From Bradyrhizobium sp. B097 (GTDB lineage Bacteria; Pseudomonadota; Alphaproteobacteria; Rhizobiales; Xanthobacteraceae), in NCBI RefSeq assembly GCF_038957035.1, contig NZ_CP152412.1:5142501-5206500 (forward strand): DNA of 64,000 bases. Direction: 5' to 3'. The notes under the pieces are model-generated. The model was not told the DNA's origin, ran no database searches, and was given only the letters and a program-made list of their open reading frames with translations. Below, in pieces: positions 35,650-44,471 of this stretch. Each line of letters opens with the position of its first letter. Position 1 is the stretch's first letter. Made by a program: the position numbers and the translations under genes.

Positions 35650-36678
35650 ATGCATCGGCTGGGGGGTAACGCATTGAAAGCGAAGCCTGAGCTAACGCAC
35701 CATATCGCCATTTGTGATGGTGCTTCCGATATCGATAAAATGATCTGGATACCCGGCGGCACATTTCGCATGGGGTCGGACAAGCATTATCCGGAAGAAG
35801 CACCTGCGCATCGCGTTACGGCGGACGGCTTCTGGATGGACCACCACCCGGTGACAAACCGGCAATTCAAGGAGTTCACAAAAGCCACCGGGTACGTCAC
35901 CGTCGCCGAGATCACACCTGACCCCAAGGATTATCCGGGAATGCTCCCGCATATGATCTATGCGGGCTCGCTAGTGTTTTCTCCGCCCAAGCACGCCGTC
36001 AGCCTGCGCGACTTCAGCCAGTGGTGGAGCTTCGCCAAGGGTGCACACTGGCGGCGTCCCTACGGACCCAATAGCAACATCCATGCGCTCGACCATCATC
36101 CCGTCGTGCATGTGGCCTTCAACGACGCGCTTGCCTACGCGCAATGGGCTGGCAAAGAATTGCCGACCGAAGCGGAATGGGAGTTTGCGGCGCGCGGCGG
36201 GCTCGACGGCGCCGAATATGCGTGGGGCGATGAGTTTATGCCGCACGACCGTCACATGGCCAACACCTGGCAGGGTGATTTTCCGCACCAGAACACCAAT
36301 GCCGACGGCTTCGAACGTACCTCGCCAGTCACCGCATTCCCACCGAATGGCCACGGACTTTACGACATGATCGGCAACGTCTGGGAATGGACGGCCGACT
36401 GGTATTCGCCAAAGCATCAGGCGGAAGCGGCCAAGGCCTGCTGCATCCCGAAGAACCCGCGCGGCGGGCGCGAGGCCGACAGCTACGATCCCCGAACGAC
36501 CAACGTGAAGATTCCACAGAAGGTCATCAAAGGCGGCTCGCATTTGTGCGCGCCGAACTACTGCCGCCGCTATCGGCCAGCTGCGCGGCACGCGCAGCCG
36601 ATCGACACCTCGACGAGTCACATTGGCTTTCGGTGCGTCAGGCGAGAAGCCTCCAATGCACCACAACCCGGAGAGTGA
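35650..36678 (+). CDS. Formylglycine-generating enzyme (SUMF1/FGE family)
   Basis: 342 residues; FGE-sulfatase domain from MIWIPGGTFRMGS on, with DGFWMDHHPVTN, YAQWAGKELPTEAEWEFAARGG and the GNVWEWTADWY block. The two copper-binding cysteines of aerobic FGE are present as Cys300 and Cys305 in HLCAPNYCRRY, so it should be active with oxygen. It converts the Cys in C-x-P/A-x-R motifs of sulfatases to formylglycine. Its stop is 2 bases before the second sulfatase start, so the two are probably co-translated. Confidence 0.93.
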   Translation: MHRLGGNALKAKPELTHHIAICDGASDIDKMIWIPGGTFRMGSDKHYPEEAPAHRVTADGFWMDHHPVTNRQFKEFTKATGYVTVAEITPDPKDYPGMLPHMIYAGSLVFSPPKHAVSLRDFSQWWSFAKGAHWRRPYGPNSNIHALDHHPVVHVAFNDALAYAQWAGKELPTEAEWEFAARGGLDGAEYAWGDEFMPHDRHMANTWQGDFPHQNTNADGFERTSPVTAFPPNGHGLYDMIGNVWEWTADWYSPKHQAEAAKACCIPKNPRGGREADSYDPRTTNVKIPQKVIKGGSHLCAPNYCRRYRPAARHAQPIDTSTSHIGFRCVRREASNAPQPGE

Positions 36679-36680
36679 CC

Positions 36681-38465
36681 ATGTTTGATTGTATTCTCAA
36701 GAACAAGCCGCGCGCTGCACCAAGCATGCCGCCGAGGATTACCTCGGGTTGGCACAGGCGGGCCGCGACATTCCTCGGAGCAACGACGCTTGTGACGTTG
36801 TCGTTGACCGGGCTGACAAGCATGCCCGCTGCGGCTCAGCAGCAGAAGCCCAACATCCTCTTCATCATGGGTGACGACATCGGCTGGATGCAACCAAGCA
36901 TCTACCACCGCGGATTGATGGTCGGAGAGACGCCGAACATCGATCGCATCGGCAATGAAGGCGCGATGTTCACGAACTATTACGCCGAACAGAGCTGCAC
37001 GGCGGGGCGTACAGCTTTCCTGACCGGCATGCAGCCGGTTCGCGTCGGCATGGTCTTGCCAGAAATTCCCGGCAGCCCATCCTACCTGCGGACGGGGACG
37101 CCGACGCTTGCCAAGTTCCTGCTCGATCTCGGCTACACAACCGGCGAATTTGGCAAGAACCATCTCGGCGACCACACCGAATCGCTGCCGACCGCGCAAG
37201 GCTTCCAGGAGTACTGGGGCTATCTCTATCACCTCGACGCCATGCAAGGGGTGAGCTTCCCGGACATCAACAAAACCCCGGCCCAGCAGACCCTTGCCCC
37301 GCCATGCCAGAACACGCCGATCCCGGGCGTGGCCGAGGTCCCCGGCGCTGTGGATCCGAAGACCACGGTCTGCCTGACGCCGCCGCGGCCAATGCTGGCG
37401 TGCAAGTCCTCGGACGGCACCGCGAAAAATATGATGTGCAAGGATGAGGGCCCGCTGACCCTCGAGCGATCGAAGACCGTGGACGAGGAAATCTCGGCGA
37501 AGGTCGTTGACTACCTCGATCGCAATGACCCGAAGAAGACCAACAAGCCTTTCTTCGTCTGGTACAACCCGGCGCGCATGCATATCACGACCGTGCTGCC
37601 GGACAAGTACCTGGCTATGGTTGGCGAGCCCGGAGGCAAGGACTGGGGCGTCAACGAAGCCGGCATGAAGCAGATGGATGACAACATCGGCGTCGTGCTG
37701 AAGAAGCTCGAAGACATGGGCCAGCTCAACAACACGATCGTCGTATTCACCACCGACAACGGCGCCGAGACCATCACCTTCCCGGACGGCGGCACCACGC
37801 CGTTCAAGGGCGGCAAGCTGAGCACCTGGGAGGGCGGCATGCGCGCTCCGATGGTGATCCGCTGGCCTGGCGTCATCAAGCCCGGCACGATCAAGAATGA
37901 AATGTTTTCCGCCCTCGACTGGCTGCCGACTCTCGTCGAGATCGCCGGCGGGGCCAAGGGCGACGCACTGAAGCAACAGGTCGAGGCCGGCTATCCCAAT
38001 ATGGTCAAGACCACCCTCGATGGTGTCAATCAGATCGATTATCTGAGCGGCAAATCCGACAAGTCGCCCCGCGACCACTTCTTGTATTACTCCGGCAAGG
38101 AGCCGTCTGCGGTCCGCTACAAGAACTGGAAGATGTACTTCGCGATGGTGTCCGACTCTCCTGCGGGCTTCATTAACGGCGTGCGGCCCTATTCCTGGAC
38201 CCAGATCGTCAACATCAAGCGCGATCCCTTCGAGACCTCCGTTGGCGACCAGCAGAAGACGCTGTTCGGCATGGGCGGAGCGATCGCGTCTCCGTCGACC
38301 GCCTATGTCTATGACTGGAACATGCTGCCTATCGGACAGCAGTTGTGGTTGAGGCACCTCGAGACTTTCATCAAATTCCCGCCGCTGCAGGACCCTGCCA
38401 GCTACAACCTGGAACAGGTCATGCAGCGAGTGAGGGAATTGAGGAACGCCGGCGCCAGCGACTAG
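36681..38465 (+). CDS. Sulfatase 2 with C-T-A-G-R activation motif
   Basis: 594 residues from the ATG at 36681, with a signal sequence ending near residue 52 (PAAAQ). The formylglycine motif is CTAGR at residues 106-110 (Cys with Ala in place of Pro), which FGE still accepts in some sulfatases. Metal site IMGDDIGWM (DD at 65-66), GKNHLGDH, TTDNGAE. It is longer than sulfatase 1 by about 70 residues, mostly a Cys-rich insertion around 210-260 (PPCQNTPIPG, PMLACKSSDG, MMCKDEG). Periplasmic; substrate unknown. Confidence 0.92.
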   Translation: MFDCILKNKPRAAPSMPPRITSGWHRRAATFLGATTLVTLSLTGLTSMPAAAQQQKPNILFIMGDDIGWMQPSIYHRGLMVGETPNIDRIGNEGAMFTNYYAEQSCTAGRTAFLTGMQPVRVGMVLPEIPGSPSYLRTGTPTLAKFLLDLGYTTGEFGKNHLGDHTESLPTAQGFQEYWGYLYHLDAMQGVSFPDINKTPAQQTLAPPCQNTPIPGVAEVPGAVDPKTTVCLTPPRPMLACKSSDGTAKNMMCKDEGPLTLERSKTVDEEISAKVVDYLDRNDPKKTNKPFFVWYNPARMHITTVLPDKYLAMVGEPGGKDWGVNEAGMKQMDDNIGVVLKKLEDMGQLNNTIVVFTTDNGAETITFPDGGTTPFKGGKLSTWEGGMRAPMVIRWPGVIKPGTIKNEMFSALDWLPTLVEIAGGAKGDALKQQVEAGYPNMVKTTLDGVNQIDYLSGKSDKSPRDHFLYYSGKEPSAVRYKNWKMYFAMVSDSPAGFINGVRPYSWTQIVNIKRDPFETSVGDQQKTLFGMGGAIASPSTAYVYDWNMLPIGQQLWLRHLETFIKFPPLQDPASYNLEQVMQRVRELRNAGASD

Positions 38466-39117
38466 TCGGACGCCTCAAGTCGCGATTTGCGAACAACAGG
38501 AGAGGCGGCCGACCTCAAGGACCGGCCGTTTCTCCCAGGGCATCTAGTTCCGCAGGTAGGGGTGAGATGGCCTTTGCAAGGGGCATCGGGGCGACCCTGA
38601 CCGGGCAGCGACGCGGCCGTAGTTACGCCGGTTCGCTGAATAGCGGGAAAGGTCTGATTGTGGATTGTGGACGGCCGCTTCTGGCCCAGGCTGTGTGGGC
38701 CCATAGCTGACGGTCTGGACGACCATCGAGAACGTCGGTTCTCCGGAGTGAACCGGAAGTCCCAATGTTCGGTCGCAATCGGCGGCTTTTGACCCATAAC
38801 GGTCATTGTGAAGTTGATGGACATATCAAGGTGTTCCTCCACCGATTAAGCCCGTTACCGTCCAGGATCGGAGTGCCCAACCTAACTGAGGCATGCGAAC
38901 ACCTTGGCTTCCGGCTACCCTCGCAGACAATGTCGCAGCCTACTCGCGCCCAGTGTCCGTCGGCACGCTCGCGGCTTTGAAGGGCGCATCAACACGAGAT
39001 CGTTAGTCGCGCAATCGATCTTAAATAACGTGCCTTCCATCGAAAAAGAGGAAAAGGGGTTGCGATTATAATCACACGCTCAAGGCCCAGTAACTCGATG
39101 AAAATAGGGTTTGATGG
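38466..39117. other. Intergenic gap between sulfatase 2 and the TAXI gene
   Basis: 652 bases without a convincing gene. It holds ACCGGAAGT (38752-38760) and gacccataacgg, related to relic motifs in the other island gaps. Base composition drops toward the TAXI gene (a run of A-rich DNA near 39030-39060). Confidence 0.45.
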
Positions 39118-40413
39118 ATGGCTGCCAAGGAAATTCTAGGAAAGCATTTGCCTGCAGTCGCCATCCTCGTGATCGCCGCGGTGATCGCATGGGCTGCCAT
39201 TATAGTGTTGCGCAACATGCCGCCGTTCACAATCGCTATGGCGACTGGACCCGAGGGAGGCGCCTATTACCAGTACGGTCAACGCTATCGCGAAGAACTC
39301 GCGAAGGCAGGCGTGGATGTGCGACTGGTGACCACTGCGGGCTCGCCGGAAAACATAGCTTTGCTGCAGGACCCACGTTCCGGGGTTAATGTGGGTTTTA
39401 TCCGGGGCGGCACTGCTGGCGCAAGCGCTTCGCGCGAACTCGAATCGCTTGGGACAGTCTCCTATCAACCGTTGTGGCTTTTCCATAAGCGCGAGTTGCT
39501 GCTAGCGGACGGGTTCATGGATCTGCGGGGCCGGAAGATATCAATTGGTCCCGTCGACAGCGGCACTCAAACACTATCGCTCGAACTGCTCAAACGTAAC
39601 AGAATTGATGAGCGGGTTAGCGAATTGCTGAACCTGGCTCCAGAAATAGCGGGCGAAAAGCTCATGGGCGGGGAGATCGACGCGATGCTAACGCTGAACT
39701 CTTGGGAATCACCCATTGTTCAGACGCTTCTCGCCGACGACCGCATCGAGATTACAAGTTTCCCACGTGCGGATGCGTATGTCGCGCTGTATCCCTATCT
39801 GAATAAGGTTGTGGTACCTAGGGGTGTGGGCAACCTGGCAAAGGATCTGCCACCAGCCGACGTTGTTTTGCTCGCGCCGAAAGCTAGTCTCGTCGTTCGC
39901 AAGGATCTGCATTCAGCAATTCAATACTTGCTGCTGAATGCGGCCGTGCAGATCCATTCGGGGCCCGGCATTTTTCAGCACGCTGCTCAATTCCCAGCCG
40001 CTCAATCTATCGACGTTCCCCTAAGCAGTGAGGCAAATCGGTTTTACAAGTCTGGGCCGCCATTCCTGCAGAATTATCTTCCTTTTTGGATGGTTGAACT
40101 GGTCGGAAGGCTATTAGTACTGCTCATTCCGGTTATCGGCTTGCTTTATCCGATTATAAGATTTCTGCCGTCATTTTACGATTGGCTAATGCGAACAAAG
40201 ATTTTTCGGCTGTACGGCGAGCTGAGATTTCTGGATGATACTATATCGAGCCCCACCGAACGCGACACGGCTGCAATGATCGCGAAGCTCGATCAGCTTG
40301 AAGAACAAGCTGACAGTCTCAAGCTACCGGCCGCCTACGCGAGTATGCTATATATGTTGCGAAATCACATCGATCTTGTGCGGGCCAAACTGCAAAAAAG
40401 GCTGACGAATTGA
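39118..40413 (+). CDS. TAXI family binding protein with membrane anchors at both ends
   Basis: 431 residues. TRAP-associated extracytoplasmic immunogenic protein (TAXI) domain in the middle: TIAMATGPEGGAYYQYGQRY, SGVNVGFIRGGTAG and GRKISIGPVDSGTQTLSLELL. Residues 12-32 form an uncleaved membrane anchor and about 320-350 a second one or two spans, followed by a charged tail. Normal TAXI proteins are secreted and work with a TRAP permease; no permease is present here. The gene is the least GC-rich in the window, so acquired. Confidence 0.85.
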   Translation: MAAKEILGKHLPAVAILVIAAVIAWAAIIVLRNMPPFTIAMATGPEGGAYYQYGQRYREELAKAGVDVRLVTTAGSPENIALLQDPRSGVNVGFIRGGTAGASASRELESLGTVSYQPLWLFHKRELLLADGFMDLRGRKISIGPVDSGTQTLSLELLKRNRIDERVSELLNLAPEIAGEKLMGGEIDAMLTLNSWESPIVQTLLADDRIEITSFPRADAYVALYPYLNKVVVPRGVGNLAKDLPPADVVLLAPKASLVVRKDLHSAIQYLLLNAAVQIHSGPGIFQHAAQFPAAQSIDVPLSSEANRFYKSGPPFLQNYLPFWMVELVGRLLVLLIPVIGLLYPIIRFLPSFYDWLMRTKIFRLYGELRFLDDTISSPTERDTAAMIAKLDQLEEQADSLKLPAAYASMLYMLRNHIDLVRAKLQKRLTN

Positions 40414-40655
40414 CAAATGGCATCCTCCCGCCTTCGGCCCATCGCATCATATTGCACACCACGAGCTCGCACGCACCGATGAGGTGAATCAAATAGCCAG
40501 CCGTGAAGTCTCCTATTGGCCCATCGGCGATCTCGGGAGATACCCGCTTTTCCGCCGCTGTTGCGGTTAAGCGGTCATCAGGCGCCGGCCGCTCAATGAG
40601 TGCACGGCTTACGCAGTACTACTCCAGTCGCCTGGCTGCTTCGATGAAGCGAGCA

Positions 40656-41297
40656 CTACAATCCCGGTGATCTCGCCGCCCAAGCCTTGGTGGCCTGGCA
40701 GCTTTCCATCGCTCGGAGGTAGGCAGGGCGTGCCGTCGTGCGGGCGAGATAGTCCCGTTCGGCAGGACCGGGGACGTAGTTGCCGGTTCGCATGCCGAGC
40801 AGGAGGGCGTAGCTCACCGAGATATCGGCAGCAGTGAATCGGTCGCCGGCGAGATAGGGGCAATCCGCGAGGCGGCGGATAACCAACCCCAGCCGGCTCT
40901 CGAAGGTCTCGAGAGCCCAGCAGGTAACCCGGGCATCTCGCTCGGCTGCGGGCGCCAGTTGGCGACCGACAATGACGGCGTTCATCGGCCCGGCGAGCCC
41001 GGCCTCGCCCAAGTGGAGAAATTGCAGATAGGAAGCGAAGGCGGGATCGTCCGGAGCGACGGCAAGCGAACCTGAGCCGTGGCGGGCGAGCAGATACTCA
41101 AGAATCGCGATCGATTCGACCATGATCGTCTCGCCGTCCTGCAGTACGGGAATGAAGCCGGCGGGGTTGACCGCGAGGAAATCGCGATCCTTCTCGGCTG
41201 CGAGCAGATCGACCGGGCGCAGCCGATAGGCCAGTCCTAATTCCTCGAGCAGCCAAACAACACGGAAGCCACGACCTTCGCCATAGACGGTGAGCAT
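40656..41297 (-). CDS. Glutathione S-transferase family protein
   Basis: 213 residues. N-terminal thioredoxin-fold domain (MLTVYGEGRGFRVVWLLEELGL, NPAGFIPVLQDGETIMVESIAILEYLL with the ESxAIL site for glutathione) and an all-helical C-terminal domain (FTAADISVSYALLLGMRTG). Class not assigned. It follows the small gene at 41372 on the same strand and may be part of a unit with the NmrA-like reductase. Confidence 0.9.
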   Translation of the reverse strand: MLTVYGEGRGFRVVWLLEELGLAYRLRPVDLLAAEKDRDFLAVNPAGFIPVLQDGETIMVESIAILEYLLARHGSGSLAVAPDDPAFASYLQFLHLGEAGLAGPMNAVIVGRQLAPAAERDARVTCWALETFESRLGLVIRRLADCPYLAGDRFTAADISVSYALLLGMRTGNYVPGPAERDYLARTTARPAYLRAMESCQATKAWAARSPGL

Positions 41298-41371
41298 AGC
41301 TAAGCATTCCTGGATTGGGCTGGATGGGACTAGGCCGTGTACCTAAACCCGGCAGGGGCGCTATTTCTTCG

Positions 41372-41680
41372 TTACGCGGGGGCGGTCTCGGCGACGATCT
41401 CAAGCGGCAGCACCTCGACCGAGCCGCCTGCGGCCGCGCGGGTCTGCTCGTTATAGCGCTTGAACCAGTCGCGGCTTTGCAGCGCCTTGACTGCGGCATC
41501 GTCCGTTGGCGTCGCAAGGTGCATATATTCGTCGCTGTCGCGCACCTTCATGCACCGGTAGGAGATCCGTCCGCGCAATTCCGGATCGGCCTCGATCTGC
41601 GCGATGAAGCGCTTGATGTCCTCGTGCCAGGCGTCGGCGGTCGCGGTCGTGCGGCGATAACGGATGAGGAACTGCTTCAT
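41372..41680 (-). CDS. Small hypothetical protein, possible dimeric alpha-beta barrel
   Basis: 102 residues. MKQFLIRYRRTTATADAWHEDIKRFIAQIEADPELRG looks like the start of an antibiotic-biosynthesis-monooxygenase-like (dimeric alpha-beta barrel) fold, and RISYRCMKVRDSDEYMHLATP supports it, but no firm family match can be claimed. It begins 9 bases after the stop of the NmrA-like gene (41690-42571) and so lies in one unit with it and the GST. Confidence 0.5.
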   Translation of the reverse strand: MKQFLIRYRRTTATADAWHEDIKRFIAQIEADPELRGRISYRCMKVRDSDEYMHLATPTDDAAVKALQSRDWFKRYNEQTRAAAGGSVEVLPLEIVAETAPA

Positions 41681-41689
41681 GTATACCTT

Positions 41690-42571
41690 TCACAATCTCG
41701 GCGCCGGCTGCTCGCCACGAAAGATCGCCGCATGCTTCGCTGCGAACTGGTCGAACGACGTCGGCTTCATCTTAAACACCGCGGCGATCGTCGGCCAGAC
41801 GTGTGACTCGCCGCCCTTGCGCCGCTCGGCGAACAGTTCGCCCAGCGCGTCAACAAGGTAGGGCGGCAGGCCGGCGGCTAGCTGGGCGCGTTTGGCGTCC
41901 TCCGGCGGCACGTTGATGTATTTGACCGGTTTGCCGGCGACGACCGACAGCTTTTGCGCCACCTCGGTCATCGTCAGCGCCTCCGGGCCGGTCAGAGGAT
42001 AGATCTTGCCTTCGTGTCCCGATCCGGTGAGCACAGCGGCGGCGACTGCTGCGATATCGTCGATGTCGACGGAGGCGATCCTCGCGTCTTCCATCGGCAG
42101 GAACAGCGCACCCTTGCCGAGGATCATCGGCACCTGCCGGAAATAGGAATGCATGAACTCGCCGGCACGCAGATGCGTGAACGCGAGGCCGGAGTTTTCG
42201 AGATATTTCTCGATCTCGCCGTGCATCCGTCCAAAGCGGAACGCCGACTTCACGTCGGGAATGATGCCGGACAGCTTGACGACATGACGGACGCCAGCCT
42301 TTTTCGCAGCATCGATAAAGGTCGATTGCACCTCGGTCATGGTCGGCACCGACGACGAGATCAGCATCGCGCGCGTCACACCCTTGAGCGGCGCGGCGAG
42401 CGTCTCCGACCTGGCCATGTCGCCGACGGCGATTTCAACGTGCGGCAGGGCGGCCAGCGCCGCGGCTCTTGCGGGATCGCGGACCAATGCGCGCACCGGA
42501 ACCCCGCGCGCAGACAACAAGCGCACGAGTGCGCTGCCGTTCAGTCCCGTCGCGCCCGAGACAAGGATCAC
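41690..42571 (-). CDS. NmrA-like NAD(P)-binding reductase
   Basis: 293 residues from the GTG at 42571, which has AAAGGA upstream; a GTG at 42613 is an earlier but unlikely alternative. Rossmann domain: VILVSGATGLNGSALVRLLSARGVPVRALVRDPARA, and IASVDIDDIAAVAAAVL, then GKIYPLTGPEALTMTEVAQ. This is the NmrA/HSCARG-like atypical SDR group, which binds NADP(H) and often acts on quinones or as a redox sensor. Divergent from an HxlR regulator, a common pairing for these reductases. Confidence 0.87.
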   Translation of the reverse strand: MILVSGATGLNGSALVRLLSARGVPVRALVRDPARAAALAALPHVEIAVGDMARSETLAAPLKGVTRAMLISSSVPTMTEVQSTFIDAAKKAGVRHVVKLSGIIPDVKSAFRFGRMHGEIEKYLENSGLAFTHLRAGEFMHSYFRQVPMILGKGALFLPMEDARIASVDIDDIAAVAAAVLTGSGHEGKIYPLTGPEALTMTEVAQKLSVVAGKPVKYINVPPEDAKRAQLAAGLPPYLVDALGELFAERRKGGESHVWPTIAAVFKMKPTSFDQFAAKHAAIFRGEQPAPRL

Positions 42572-42614
42572 GCCGTTTCCTTTCCGCTCCGCAACTGAAT
42601 GCGAGTTAGGCACG

Positions 42615-42658
42615 CAAGTAGCGACAGTGCAAGTATGGACAAAAATGATACTATGGAC
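42615..42658. promoter_or_regulatory. Repeats in the NmrA/HxlR divergent promoter
   Basis: CAAGTA occurs at 42615-42620 and 42630-42635 (15 bases apart), and TATGGAC at 42634-42640 and 42652-42658 (18 bases apart). All lie between the divergent genes. Such direct repeats could be HxlR sites, but none is a clean palindrome. Confidence 0.35.
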
Positions 42659-42707
42659 GTTCGCAACGGTTCGGCGTTAGATGCCGGCCTCGACGGAGAT
42701 CTCTGTC

Positions 42708-43076
42708 ATGCCGAACCGGAAAGAGTCGCGCGGTCACCGCTGTCCGGTCGCCGCGTTCCAGAAGCTGATCAGCGGCAAATACAAACTGCGGATCATGTGG
42801 GACCTCAAGGATGGGCCGCGCCGCTACGGCGAGATTAGGTCCGGCCTGCTGCGCGGCCTTGCCGGCAGCGCCGAGATCGCACCGCGCGTGCTGTCGCGCG
42901 AGCTCAAGGCGCTGGCCGCGAGCGGCCTGATCGAACGCAAGGACTTCGGCACTGTACCGCCGAAGGTCGAGTACCGCCTGACCCGCAAGGGCCAGAGCTT
43001 CATTCCGGTCGTCGACGCGATCCGGGGCTGGAGTGCGGGGCATCTCGCCAGAGAGACCGAGGAACTTGCGGCCTGA
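42708..43076 (+). CDS. HxlR family transcriptional regulator
   Basis: 122 residues from the ATG at 42708 (an in-frame ATG at 42681 is possible). The HxlR fold is clear: CPVAAFQKLISGKYKLRIMWDLKDGPRRYGEI, then SRELKALAASGLIERKDFGTVPPKVEYRLTRKG. The single Cys12 lies at the position that senses redox or electrophiles in many HxlR proteins. Divergent from the NmrA-like reductase, its likely target. Confidence 0.92.
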   Translation: MPNRKESRGHRCPVAAFQKLISGKYKLRIMWDLKDGPRRYGEIRSGLLRGLAGSAEIAPRVLSRELKALAASGLIERKDFGTVPPKVEYRLTRKGQSFIPVVDAIRGWSAGHLARETEELAA

Positions 43077-43623
43077 CCGCGCCGGGAAGGACAAACAAAA
43101 GGGCGCTGCACGCCGTGAAACTCTCCGCACAGGCGGCGTGTCCGGGAAGGATCATTCGCGTCGTATTGATCGTCCGCCGATGACTTCCGATCTACCCCGG
43201 CGAGCCGACATTCCTAGAGCTCGACCGCGTGTCTCAACCGGGCCACAAGCAGCAGCCTTCCGCAAGGTGGGGAGGCAATGTGGCGCATTATGCACTCAAA
43301 GCTTGGCGCATATTCGTCATCCTGACGTGCGGGCCCTCCCCACTTTACGGGTTCACGACCCAGGCTGCGGCCGCGAATACGGCGCGTTCCCTCTCCCGCC
43401 TGCGACGTAGAAGCCTCAGTTGCAGAAGCCCGCAAATGCCTTATGCGACAGCCTTGGCGCGAGGCAACATTTGCGCAATTTCTGAATATTAGAAGAATAT
43501 CCCTGAGTTGCCCGACATGTCAAGCTGCTGGTCGAACGCCGGCCGCCGCCGGCTACTTTGCATGGGGTTGTTTTCGATATTTTGGCAGCGCCCCCTGCGA
43601 CGGCCCCATAACTTCATATTGCT
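43077..43623. other. Gap between HxlR and the IS5 element
   Basis: 547 bases with no supported gene or known site. Short frames on both strands have no recognisable features or codon pattern. Base composition falls in the second half (from about 43440) to a more AT-rich stretch. Confidence 0.4.
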
Positions 43624-43704
43624 CTAGGTGGTGTGGACTCTAAGGATTCCCTTTTAGGAGCAAATCAGATTCAAGGCTGCTTTTGGGAGGCAGCCTTGGG
43701 TGCG

Positions 43705-44459
43705 ATGGACCGATTGGTGTTGAGCGACGCGACGTGGGAGCGGATGGCGCCGCTGATCATAGGGCGCCCCGATCAGAAGGGCTCTACCGGTCGCGACAAC
43801 CGGATGTTCGTGGAAGGTGTGCTGTGGATCGTGCGTACGGGGTCTCCCTGGCGCGATCTCCCTGAGGTCTTTGGGGATTGGAACAGCGTGTTCCGACGCT
43901 TCAGCCGATGGAGCATCAAGGGTGTTTGGTGGCGGATATTCGAGGCGATGTCCGATGACCCGGACTTCGAATATCTGATCGTCGATTCCACCATCGTTCG
44001 GGCACATCAGCACGCCGCCGGGGCCAAAAAGGGGGGTCTGAAGATCAAGCGATCGGCCGCTCGCGCGGGGGCCTGAGCACCAAGATACATATGGCCGTTC
44101 GAGGCTTGGGATGTCCCGTGCGGTTCACGCTTACCGCAGGTCAGAAGGGCGATGCACCGCAGGCCGCCGCATTGATTGAGGGCTTATCCGCCGAGGTCGT
44201 CATGGCCGACACGGCCTATGATGCCGATCACTTGCGCCAAGCCATCGCCGCCAAGGGCGCGCTCGCCGTCATTCCCAACAACCCGTCACGCGCGCTCAAA
44301 TATCCGCTCGACAAGCATCTCTATGCCCAGCGCCATCTCGTGGAATGCTGCTTCTCAAAGCTCAAGCAGTTCCGACGCGTCGCAACCCGCTTCGAAAAGA
44401 CCGCCCGAAATTATCGCGCCGTCGTCACCCTCGCAGCCATTGTCCTATGGATGCGCTAG
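43705..44459 (+). CDS. IS5-family transposase with programmed -1 frameshift
   Basis: Frame 1 runs from ATG 43705 to 44076; the protein continues in the -1 frame (ATG-containing part from 44091) to 44459, giving about 250 residues. The slippage site is A5G6 at 44026-44036. After the shift the sequence reads the expected GGSEDQAIGRSRGGLSTKI. The DDE residues are all present: VDSTIVRAHQH, VMADTAYDADH, and ECCFSKLKQFRR. Typical for IS427-type elements, likely active or recently active. Confidence 0.87.
44026..44036 (+). other. Slippery site of the transposase
   Basis: AAAAAGGGGGG run where the ribosome moves back one base to join the two transposase frames. Reading after the shift restores the family sequence (SEDQ). 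Confidence 0.75.
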
Positions 44460-44471
44460 TGTCCACACTAC

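Noticed and set aside
36387..36680. Upstream extension of sulfatase 2 that would overlap the FGE gene
   Set aside because: It overlaps the FGE coding end with a non-family, Arg/Ser-rich sequence, whereas the ATG at 36681 gives a normal signal peptide.
36618..38357. A 579-codon antisense frame opposite sulfatase 2
   Set aside because: Composed of His/Arg/Asp-rich antisense residues with no motif; the plus-strand sulfatase is certain.
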